Shown one piece after another: positions 1 through 5,950 of a stretch of 6,574 nucleotides of DNA. The stretch's first letter is position 1; each line of letters opens with the position of its first letter. The translations under genes were made by a program, and so were the position numbers. The stretch is from Caldilineaceae bacterium. GTDB taxonomy: Bacteria; Chloroflexota; Anaerolineae; Caldilineales; Caldilineaceae. The DNA lies in assembly GCA_012032975.1 (NCBI GenBank), contig JAAUPU010000173.1, positions 1 through 6,574 of the forward strand, given 5' to 3'. The notes under the pieces are model-generated. The model was not told where the DNA came from. It saw only the letters and a program-made list of their open reading frames with translations, and searched no databases.

Positions 1-14
1 ACCTTACTTTTGAT
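1..14 (+). repeat. Left outer terminal inverted repeat
   Basis: ACCTTACTTTTGAT pairs with the right end at 1529-1542 (reverse complement ACCATACTTTTGAT), with one mismatch at the fourth base. It lies at the window edge, so more of the repeat could lie to the left. Confidence 0.8.
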
Positions 15-180
15 GAAAAACGTTCAAACAGAGGGCGTTTCTATTCAGATTGGGGCCAATCCGACCCATATGCAGGCGATATTGGCAGATTTCGGAAGCG
101 AATTCGTTAGAAATGCAGAGTCATGGCATCATCCTCCCAAAAGTTCATTTGACTTAGAGGATGCGGAGGCCCTTCCATGA
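13..180 (+). CDS. Possible small ORF upstream of the transposase (55 aa)
   Basis: An ATG at 13 opens a 55-codon frame that ends with TGA at 178-180, overlapping the transposase ATG at 177 as ATGA. The frame is open back to the first base of the window, so it could also be the tail of a longer frame. I do not recognise the product. It starts MKNVQTEGVS and ends DLEDAEALP, with no membrane segment or known motif. No ribosome binding site is visible before the ATG. The stretch encoding SSFDL is repeated in the same relative frame inside the transposase gene (see the direct repeat). It may be a real leader peptide coupled to transposase translation, a remnant of a larger gene, or chance, since the frame is short. 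Confidence 0.3.
   Translation: MKNVQTEGVSIQIGANPTHMQAILADFGSEFVRNAESWHHPPKSSFDLEDAEALP
23..50 (+). repeat. Left inner inverted repeat (28 bp)
   Basis: This 28-base segment begins TTCAAACAGAGG and ends TTCTATTCAGAT. It matches the reverse complement of 1462-1489 at 27 of 28 positions, the mismatch being at base 35. It is longer and better conserved than the outermost repeat, so it is probably a transposase-binding part of the end. It is separated from the outer repeat by only 8 bases here, against 39 at the right end. Confidence 0.85.
140..157 (+). repeat. 18-bp direct repeat, copy 1 (upstream of transposase)
   Basis: AAAGTTCATTTGACTTAG occurs here and again, identically, at 780-797 inside the transposase gene. 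An exact 18-base match is not expected by chance in a window this size. Here it lies about 20 bases before the transposase start codon. Confidence 0.8.
165..169 (+). promoter_or_regulatory. Ribosome binding site of the transposase
   Basis: GGAGG lies 7 bases before the ATG at 177. This good Shine-Dalgarno match supports 177 as the transposase start. Confidence 0.7.
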
Positions 181-1471
181 CTGTCCAGCTTGGCAAAACC
201 GAAGAACGAAGCAACACTCAGTTTGCACCATTGGCAGCGTTAGTCGCGTATTTCGATGAACATAACGTGTTCAAACCGTTACGATCAGTGAGATCAGCAG
301 CCGAAAAAGGCGATAACGGCCTCGGCAATAAGCTCTATCAGGTTCTGGTGAGCATGATGTGCGGCTGCACGTACATCAGCGAAGTGAATACGAAGCTTCG
401 CCCAGAGCGAACATTTGCACAAGTCAATCGAATCGATGAGTTTGCCGAACAATCCACGCTGGCAATTGCCCTCAATGGGCTAAGTCAAATGAACATTGAG
501 CAATTGCGGCTTGTCGTGGGCCAAATCAGTCACCGATGCAGCCATACCAAACAACATGATTGGCGAGGCTTGCTCATGTTCGACTTCGATCTGTCCGGTT
601 TGCCCTGCGGAAAAGGGGCCGAAGGCGCCCAAAAAGGGTACTTTGCAGGCAAAAAAACAGCTTTGGGCGACAATTGGCTCGGGTGAGCGCCATCACTTAC
701 CAGGAAACGCTATGGTCCGACCTCTTTCCGGGCAACTATCTGACCATGCAGTGCCTGCAACCAGCGGTCTTGGGCGTAGAAAGTTCATTTGACTTAGCGC
801 CAGAGACGCGAAAACACGTTCTTTGGCGACTGGATGGCGGTTCCGGCACCGATGACAATCTCCGTTGGTTGCTTGATCGTGGCTACCATCTGCACGGCAA
901 AGGGTTCTCAGGCAAACGCGCCAACGCATTAGCTCGGCATGTGAAGCGCTGGGACACCTATGATATCCAGGCCCAGTTAGGTCGGGTCGTCCCATCTTTT
1001 GACCTGGGTCGACCGATAGATGTCTTGGTCAAAAGACGCTGGCAGAAGGAAAGATGGCAGCATAGCTATTATGTCACCACCCTGACCTTCCCTTCAAAAC
1101 GCGCCTTCATGGACAGGTACAACCAGAGGGGTGCAGCCGAAATCGAGCAATTTCGCACCGACAAAAACGGCCTTCACCTCTCGGCAAGACGCAAGCAGAG
1201 CTTAGAGGCACAGAAGGCGTTGGTGCTGCTTACCGATCTCTGCCACAACCTGCTCGCTGATTTTCGTCAGCGCGGCTTAGCCGATTCCCCCTTCTCGGGC
1301 TGGGGGGCAAAGCGCATTGTCCGTGACCTGCTAGCGATTCCAGGATGGCTCTATTTGGTCGATGGGCAAGTCAAACGAATCGAATTGCATTCTGCCCATC
1401 CGTATGCTGATGACCTGATTATTTGTTTGGAAAGGTACTGTTCTGGCCGTTTTGACCTCTCATCTGAATAG
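177..1471 (+). CDS. DDE transposase, split by a -1 frameshift
   Basis: The gene reads from ATG 177 in one frame to a TGA ending at 686 (169 codons), while the C-terminal part is open in the -1 frame up to the TAG at 1469-1471. Joining the frames at the A7 run (651-657) gives about 431 residues, a normal size for an IS4-clan DDE transposase. The joined protein would read GKKNSFGRQLARV at the seam. Likely catalytic residues are the first Asp in MFDFDLSG (136 or 138), the second in RLDGGSG (D220), and the Glu in the YNQRGAAE...DK signature (Y315, R318, E322, K330), close to the Y-R-E-K pattern of the IS4 clan. The ATG at 560 inside the second frame lacks a ribosome binding site, so the C-terminal part probably depends on frameshifting or is not made. 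The stop codon lies inside the right inner inverted repeat. The gene is either expressed by frameshifting or inactivated by one lost A. Confidence 0.85.
651..657 (+). other. A7 run, frameshift position in the transposase
   Basis: Seven A's followed by CAG sit exactly where the reading frame must move by -1. In the incoming frame the codons are GGC AAA AAA ACA. After the shift, reading continues as AAC AGC TTT. An 8th A would restore one continuous frame. An AAAGGG sequence ending at 638, 12 bases upstream, could act as an internal Shine-Dalgarno-like stimulator as known for bacterial -1 sites. The phase is not the classic A AAA AAC heptamer, so single-codon slippage on AAA or transcript slippage on the A run would be needed. 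A simple one-base loss explains it equally well. Confidence 0.6.
780..797 (+). repeat. 18-bp direct repeat, copy 2 (inside transposase)
   Basis: This copy is identical to 140-157. It lies in the coding region just before the second catalytic Asp region and encodes SSFDL, residues 203-207 of the joined transposase. The upstream copy would encode the same five residues in the small ORF. Confidence 0.8.
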
Positions 1472-1489
1472 AAACGGCCTCTGTTTGAA
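1462..1489 (+). repeat. Right inner inverted repeat (28 bp)
   Basis: This is the partner of 23-50 in inverted orientation (27 of 28). It overlaps the last codons and stop of the transposase. A degenerate direct copy follows at 1503-1530. Confidence 0.85.
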
Positions 1490-1502
1490 TCCGTTATGTG
1501 AA

Positions 1503-1530
1503 CTCAGGATAGGATCGGCTTCTGTTTGAT
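1503..1530 (+). repeat. Degenerate second copy of the right-end repeat
   Basis: This segment matches 1462-1489 in direct orientation at 21 of 28 positions by eye, sharing the core TCTGTTTGA and the CGGC before it. The right end therefore carries two tandem-like copies of the motif, whereas the left end shows one. Confidence 0.6.
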
Positions 1531-1542
1531 CAAAAGTATGGT
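1529..1542 (+). repeat. Right outer terminal inverted repeat
   Basis: ATCAAAAGTATGGT is the inverted partner of bases 1-14, with one mismatch. It marks the right boundary of the insertion sequence. Confidence 0.8.
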
Positions 1543-1555
1543 TGCAAATATGGAG

Positions 1556-1583
1556 TTGACGATATCGCGATTCTGGGTATGCT
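1556..1583 (+). promoter_or_regulatory. Candidate promoter for the aminotransferase-dehydrogenase unit
   Basis: TTGACG at 1556-1561 (5 of 6 to the -35 consensus) is followed after 16 bases by TATGCT at 1578-1583 (4 of 6 to the -10 consensus). It begins 14 bases outside the insertion sequence end and about 90 bases before the aminotransferase start. The match is moderate and could be chance. Confidence 0.3.
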
Positions 1584-1658
1584 TAGCCGAGTCACCCCAC
1601 ATCGTGAAACTGCCCAAGCCGCGCTGACGTGGCAACACAATCACAGCGGGGGAATCCC

Positions 1659-1665
1659 AAAGGAG
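1659..1665 (+). promoter_or_regulatory. Ribosome binding site of the aminotransferase
   Basis: AAAGGAG ends 7 bases before the ATG at 1673. It fixes that start over the alternative upstream frame beginning at 1579. Confidence 0.8.
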
Positions 1666-1672
1666 CGCCAAG

Positions 1673-2971
1673 ATGCATCAGCAAGAATTGCTCTCCAAAG
1701 CAGACAAGTACTTTGCCGGCGGGACATTGGGTGCATTCCACCTGCCGCCCGATGTTGCCATGGTCTTTACCCACGGTCAAGGCACAACGATCGTCGATGC
1801 CGACGGCAAGGAGTACATCGACTTCCTGCTTGGCTCTGGCCCGATGATCCTCGGCCACGGACACCCGGCCGTTGTCGAGGCTGTGGAGCGCCAGCTTACG
1901 CGCGGCACGACGTTCCTGACCTTGAACGAACCGATCATCGAGCTGGGCGAAAAGATCGTCCAGGCGGCGCCTTGCGGAGAAAAGATTCGCTTTGCGACGA
2001 CCGGTTCCGAAGCGGTTGCCTTCGCAGTCAGGATGGCGCGTGCGTTCACGGGCCGTCCCAAGATCCTTCGTTTCGAGGGCGGATGGCATGGCATCAGCGA
2101 TGGACTTCTATTCGGCGCGAGACCTCCGCTACCGAGCGATTACCCGCACGCCACCGCGGATAGCGCAGGGCTGCCAACTTCCGCCGGCGTTGACGTGTTG
2201 GTGTCACCATTTAACAGCACCGGGGAGGCGGTCGAACTGATTGCCGAGCATGGCGACGAACTGGCTGCTGTCATCGTCGAGCCGTTGCAGCGCTGTATTC
2301 GCCCTAGACCCGGTTTCTTCGAGGCGCTGCGGGAGGAGACGCAGAAACGCGGCGTACTGCTGATCTTTGACGAGATTGTCACCGGATTTCGACTGGCCTG
2401 GGGTGGCGCTCAGGAGAGGTACGGTGTCGTTCCCGATCTGGCCACCTATGGCAAGACCATCAGCGGAGGCTTTCCGAGTTCGGCTGTCTGCGGACGCGCA
2501 GATGTGCTGGAGACCGCCAACCCCCGTCGCCGCCCCTTTCCGGCTGACCCACAGAGCGTCATCGCGTCTGGCACGTTCAACGGCAACCCGCTCTCTGCCG
2601 TGGCAGGACTTGCCGCACTTCAGGTACTCGAACGGCCCGGGACATACGAACGGCTCTACGCCATGGGCGATCGGATCATTGCCGAGATCGAAGCGATGGG
2701 GCGCGAATTTTCCATCCCGCTCAAGGTCGGGGGCGAAGGCCCAGTGCTGCAACTCCTCTTCACCAACGCCGACTCCATTCTCAACTATGAATCCATGCTC
2801 TATGCAGACAAGGCAAAGGCGTACACGTTCGGGGTCGAAATGACTCGCCGCGGCTTCTTCATCTCGCCCTTCGAGAAGATCTATCTGTCGGTGATGCACA
2901 GCGACGACGACATCGACCGCATGTTAGCCGCGGCCCGCGCCGTGCTGAGAGACGAAATCCAAGCCATCTAG
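1673..2971 (+). CDS. Class III PLP-dependent aminotransferase, HemL-like
   Basis: The 432-residue protein has the layout of fold type I class III aminotransferases, in the branch that includes glutamate-1-semialdehyde 2,1-aminomutase. Visible elements are VDADGKEYIDF near residue 41, GHGHPAVVEAV at 61, the PLP phosphate-binding turn TTGSEA (109-114), FEGGWHG (134-140), the cofactor-contacting Asp in IFDEIVTGFR (D233), the Schiff-base Lys in TYGKTISGGFP (K261), and GTFNGNPLS (300-308). All expected cofactor residues are present, so the enzyme should be active and cytoplasmic. It probably transfers or shifts an amino group on an unidentified substrate. The next gene is an alcohol dehydrogenase 26 bases downstream in the same direction. 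No other heme biosynthesis gene is nearby, so I read it as a HemL-like catabolic or secondary-metabolism enzyme rather than true HemL. The family call is secure and the substrate is unknown. Confidence 0.93.
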   Translation: MHQQELLSKADKYFAGGTLGAFHLPPDVAMVFTHGQGTTIVDADGKEYIDFLLGSGPMILGHGHPAVVEAVERQLTRGTTFLTLNEPIIELGEKIVQAAPCGEKIRFATTGSEAVAFAVRMARAFTGRPKILRFEGGWHGISDGLLFGARPPLPSDYPHATADSAGLPTSAGVDVLVSPFNSTGEAVELIAEHGDELAAVIVEPLQRCIRPRPGFFEALREETQKRGVLLIFDEIVTGFRLAWGGAQERYGVVPDLATYGKTISGGFPSSAVCGRADVLETANPRRRPFPADPQSVIASGTFNGNPLSAVAGLAALQVLERPGTYERLYAMGDRIIAEIEAMGREFSIPLKVGGEGPVLQLLFTNADSILNYESMLYADKAKAYTFGVEMTRRGFFISPFEKIYLSVMHSDDDIDRMLAAARAVLRDEIQAI

Positions 2972-2983
2972 CCAACCCATGCC

Positions 2984-2992
2984 AGGAAAGGA
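2984..2992 (+). promoter_or_regulatory. Ribosome binding site of the alcohol dehydrogenase
   Basis: AGGAAAGGA lies 5 bases before the ATG at 2998, in the 26-base gap after the aminotransferase stop. The short gap with its own strong site suggests a co-transcribed pair. Confidence 0.75.
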
Positions 2993-2997
2993 ACACC

Positions 2998-4101
2998 ATG
3001 AAGACGCTTGCCGCTATCGTCTATGAACACGACCAACCTGTTGTCGTCGAGGAGATCGATCTGGAGGGGCCACGCCCCGGTGAAGTGTTGCTGAAAATGG
3101 CCGCGTCGGGTGTCTGCCATTCAGATATTTCCGTCGTCAACGGCACCATCTACTACGATCCACCCGTTGTGTTGGGTCACGAAGGCGCAGCCGTGGTCGA
3201 GGAGGTTGGCCCCAATGTTGACTATGTAAAGCCAGGCGACCATGTGATTCTGGCCTTTGCTACCTCTTGTGGGGTCTGCCCCATGTGCAAAATGGGCTAT
3301 GTCGTACTCTGTTCCGGCATCAGCGCCCGCAGCGGACATCTGCTGGACGACAGTTGCCGCTTCAGTAATTCGGCCGGCACGCCGATCCCGCAGATGGCGC
3401 GCATCGGCACCATGTCACAATATTCCGTCGTTTCCGAACGCAGCCTGATCAAGATCGACAAACGTTATCCACTGGATCGAGCCGTCCTCATCGGTTGCGG
3501 TGTTACCACCGGCTTTGGCGCGGCTGTGAAGACGGCCAATGTGCAGCCAAGGGACAAGGTCGCGGTGATTGGCACGGGTGGGGTCGGTCTGAATGCCGTT
3601 CAGGGCGCGGCCTACGCGGGGGCGAAACAGATCATCGCCGTGGATCTGGAAGATCGCAAGCTGGAAATGGCTTCGAGCTTTGGCGCGACGGACGCAGTCA
3701 ATCCGCGGGACGGCGACCCGGTCCAGGCGGTGCTGGACCTCACCGGAGGCGTTGGCGTTGACTATGCCATCGAGGTGATCGGCAATGTCAATACCATCGC
3801 ACAGGCATATGGCATGGTCCGCCGTCACGGAACGGTTGTCGTGGTCGGCATGGACCGCAACGACAAGTTCATCCAAACACCGGCCCAGGATATTGTGCGC
3901 ACCGAAAAGCGTCTGGTCGGTTCCTATTACGGGTCGAGCAACCCACGCGAGGATATGCCCAAATTGCTCGAACTCTACGACGAAGGCAAGCTCAAGCTGG
4001 ACGAGCTGATCACCCAGACCTATCGTCTGGACCAGGTCAACCAGGCCTTTGCCGACCTGGAAGCCGGGCACAACGCCCGCGGCGTGATCCTCTTCGATTA
4101 G
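2998..4101 (+). CDS. Zinc-dependent medium-chain alcohol dehydrogenase
   Basis: The 367-residue protein is a complete MDR-superfamily dehydrogenase. Catalytic zinc ligands are C40 (in GVCHSD), H61 (in LGHEGAA) and C167 (in IGCGVTTG). The structural zinc loop is intact, with C91, C94, C97 and C105. The Rossmann fold follows with GTGGVG (192-197) and an acidic residue at the end of the second strand (AVDLEDRK, D216), which favours NAD over NADP. The sequence style is that of the class III/formaldehyde-dehydrogenase-like group, which oxidises alcohols or reduces aldehydes, but the substrate cannot be read. It probably works on a metabolite linked to the preceding aminotransferase, an inference from adjacency. 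Its stop is only 8 bases from the stop of the convergent permease gene, and I see no terminator between them. Confidence 0.94.
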   Translation: MKTLAAIVYEHDQPVVVEEIDLEGPRPGEVLLKMAASGVCHSDISVVNGTIYYDPPVVLGHEGAAVVEEVGPNVDYVKPGDHVILAFATSCGVCPMCKMGYVVLCSGISARSGHLLDDSCRFSNSAGTPIPQMARIGTMSQYSVVSERSLIKIDKRYPLDRAVLIGCGVTTGFGAAVKTANVQPRDKVAVIGTGGVGLNAVQGAAYAGAKQIIAVDLEDRKLEMASSFGATDAVNPRDGDPVQAVLDLTGGVGVDYAIEVIGNVNTIAQAYGMVRRHGTVVVVGMDRNDKFIQTPAQDIVRTEKRLVGSYYGSSNPREDMPKLLELYDEGKLKLDELITQTYRLDQVNQAFADLEAGHNARGVILFD

Positions 4102-4109
4102 GGAGACGC

Positions 4110-4990
4110 CTAGCCCTTCATGCCACTCAGGACAACGCCGCGGATGTAATAGCGCTGGGCAAAGAAAAAGAGCAAGATCATTGGGATGGTCATCAAGAAC
4201 GCGATGGCCATCATGTAGTTCATCTCTTCGGTATAGACGCCGCGAAAAAGGCTCATGCCCAGCGTCAACGTGTAGTTGTTGGTGCTGGAGAGATAGATCA
4301 GCGGTCCGTAGAAGTCGTTCCAGGTCCCCTGAAAGGTGAAGATAGCCACTGTTGTCAGTGCGGGCAGTGAGAGGGGCAGGAAGAGATACCACCAGATCCG
4401 CAGCCGACTGGCGCCATCGATGCGGGCTGCATCCTCCAGTTCCATGGGATGCTTAGAAAGAACTGGCGGATCAGGAAGATGTTGATGGCGCCGCCGCCAA
4501 ACCAGGCGGGCACGGTCAACGGCAAGAGAGTGTCCAGCCAACCGATGCGAAAGAAGATGATGTAGAGCGGGATCAGCGTGACCTGGCTCGGCAACATGAC
4601 CGAAGCCAGGGTCGCCACGAACCAGAAGTTGCGTCCGGGAAAGCGAATGCGTGCAAAGCCATATGCACACAGCGAAGAGGTCAGCATGACGCCGACCAGC
4701 ACGACGACGGTGATCAGCAGGGTGTTGTAGGTCCAAAGGGTGAAGCGCATGCCTTCTGCGGTCCAGGCATCGATGTAGTTGTTCCATTGCGGGGTAGACG
4801 GCCAGAGTAGCGGCGGGTAAACGTATATCTCGGGCTTGGTCATCAGCGATGTCGAGATCATCCACCAAAGCGGCACAATCGACACAAAGGTGACGATCAC
4901 CAGCAGAGAATAGAGCGAAACAGAGCGTAACCCTCCCCCTCTTCTCCCCCCGGAACTCGACCCACTTCCAGAAGACAATGTCGCACTCAT
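4110..4990 (-). pseudogene. Carbohydrate ABC transporter permease (MalG type), frameshifted
   Basis: Read leftward from ATG 4990, this is an inner-membrane permease of the binding-protein-dependent sugar importer family (MalG/LacG-like). The first 182 codons give a Ser/Gly-rich N-terminus, a first membrane helix (SLYSLLVIVTFVSIVP, 25-40), further helices around 86-110 and 122-146, and IRQFFLSIP at 174-182. The frame then slips by -1 near 4445-4448. The remaining 111 codons carry the EAA loop (MELEDAARIDGASRLR...LPL) that contacts the ATPase, two more hydrophobic segments, and the typical ending RGVVLSGMKG. Joined, the protein would be 293 residues, a normal length. As written, the N-terminal frame runs 29 codons past the break and stops at 4355, losing the EAA loop. 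One extra base near CCCATGG would restore it. The start overlaps the previous gene's stop as ATGA, which implies translational coupling. It may be a pseudogene or a sequence error. Confidence 0.88.
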
Positions 4991-5939
4991 TGCTTCACCT
5001 CATAGTAGACCAGCGCATCCGAGCCACGGAAGACGATCAGCGTCAGGCCCAGGATGATGGCGAAGAGCAGCCAGGCCATGGCTGCGGCTAGCCCCATCTG
5101 TAGCCACTTGAACGCCTTTTCGTAGAGATTCAGATTGTAGACGTAGGTGGTGAAGAGCGGGCCGCCTTTGGTCAAAATGTACGGCGGCAAGAAGTACTGG
5201 AACGTGAGGATGAGGCCAACCACGAAATTGAAGAAGATCGTCGGTGACAACAGCGGCAATGTGATGCCCCAGAATTCGCGCCACGGATTGGCCCCATCGA
5301 TCTTGGCGGCATCGTACAACTCCTGAGAGACACCTTGCAGCCCGGCCAGAAAAATGATCATGGCGGGACCAATCGACCAGAGATTGAGCATCGCCAACGA
5401 CATCAATGCCGTCTCCGGCTCTGCAAGCCAGCGTACGGTTGGCAACCCGAGCGATTCCAGCGTGGCGTTGACCAGTCGAATTCGGGATTCAGCAACCAAC
5501 CCCACACAAAGACCATCGCGATCGACGGCACGATGGTGGGCAGATAGAAGGCCGTGCGAAAGAAGTTCATGCCGCGCAGCCGTTGATTGAGCAGCACGGC
5601 CGCGGCCAGACTGGCGATCAGCGTGATCGGCAGCGAGATCGCAGCGTATTTCAGCGTCACCCAAAGCGAGTCTAGCACGCGTAGATACGCGGCGCTGAAG
5701 ATGTCCACATAGTTGCGAAGCCCGATAAATTCGGGCGCCTTGAGCAATGGGTAATCGGTCAGGCTGAGATAAAAAGAGGCCAACATGGGGCCAAAGGTCC
5801 AGATCATCAGACCGAGGATGACCGGCGAAATGAATAGGTAGCCTTCAATCGTATCCCGCCAAAAGATGCGGCTGTGGCGGCGCTTATGGCTACCTGCTTG
5901 GCCGCCCACTGTGTGCATTTCCTTGATCTCGGTGCTCAT
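4987..5939 (-). pseudogene. Carbohydrate ABC transporter permease (MalF type), frameshifted
   Basis: This is the partner permease, read leftward from ATG 5939 (or the adjacent ATG at 5942). A charged N-terminus is followed by the first membrane helix (YLFISPVILGLMIWTFGPML, 34-53), helices around 97-117 and 133-150, and NPEF at 151-154. The frame then shifts by -1 near 5475-5478. The second part begins LVNATLESLGLP, as expected for this family after NP.FG, and carries the EAA loop ELYDAAKIDGANPWREFW...LPLL. It ends in a final helix and YYEVKQ. Joined length is about 317 residues, normal for MalF-type permeases. As written, the first frame stops at 5403. One additional base around TTCGACTGG would restore a single frame. 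The larger start at 6062 is unlikely because it would include an intergenic hairpin in the coding region. The gene belongs to one operon with the solute-binding protein and the MalG-type permease. Confidence 0.88.
4995..5001 (-). promoter_or_regulatory. Ribosome binding site of the MalG-type permease
   Basis: On the minus strand GAGGTGA lies 4 bases before the ATG at 4990, inside the last codons of the upstream permease gene. It supports the start at 4990. Confidence 0.7.
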
Positions 5940-5942
5940 CAT

Positions 5943-5950
5943 CCTTACCT
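5943..5950 (-). promoter_or_regulatory. Ribosome binding site of the MalF-type permease
   Basis: On the minus strand AGGTAAGG stands directly before ATGATG (5942-5937). The AGG at its 5' end is 5 bases from the first ATG and 8 from the second, so the start is 5942 or 5939. Confidence 0.55.

Larger units (their letters stand above)
1..1542 (+). mobile_element. Insertion sequence with DDE transposase (IS4/IS1380-like)
   Basis: The element is bounded by inverted ends: ACCTTACTTTTGAT at bases 1-14 matches the reverse complement of 1529-1542 at 13 of 14 positions. A second, inner inverted pair lies at 23-50 and 1462-1489. Between them is one transposase gene that fills most of the element. Ends beginning with CC and a transposase of about 430 residues resemble the IS1380 group of the IS4 clan, but the family name is an inference. 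The left end coincides with the window edge, so the target-site duplication cannot be checked and the exact outer base is uncertain by one or two positions. The element is less GC-rich than the metabolic genes to its right. Confidence 0.85.

Noticed and set aside
560..1471. A separate 303-residue protein starting at ATG 560
   Set aside because: The first part overlaps the transposase in another frame and has an Arg-rich, unfamiliar composition, and no ribosome binding site precedes the ATG. Only the part after about 656 resembles a transposase.
2204..2899. Minus-strand frame of 231 codons
   Set aside because: It is the antisense shadow of the aminotransferase, with no recognisable domain and no ribosome binding site seen.
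4102..4109. Bidirectional terminator between the convergent genes
   Set aside because: Only 8 bases separate the stops, and no stable stem with a T run is visible around them.
3415..4392. Long minus-strand open frame of 325 codons
   Set aside because: It lies opposite the intact dehydrogenase, whose zinc and NAD motifs are clear, and reads across into the permease gene out of frame. Long antisense frames are common in GC-rich genes.
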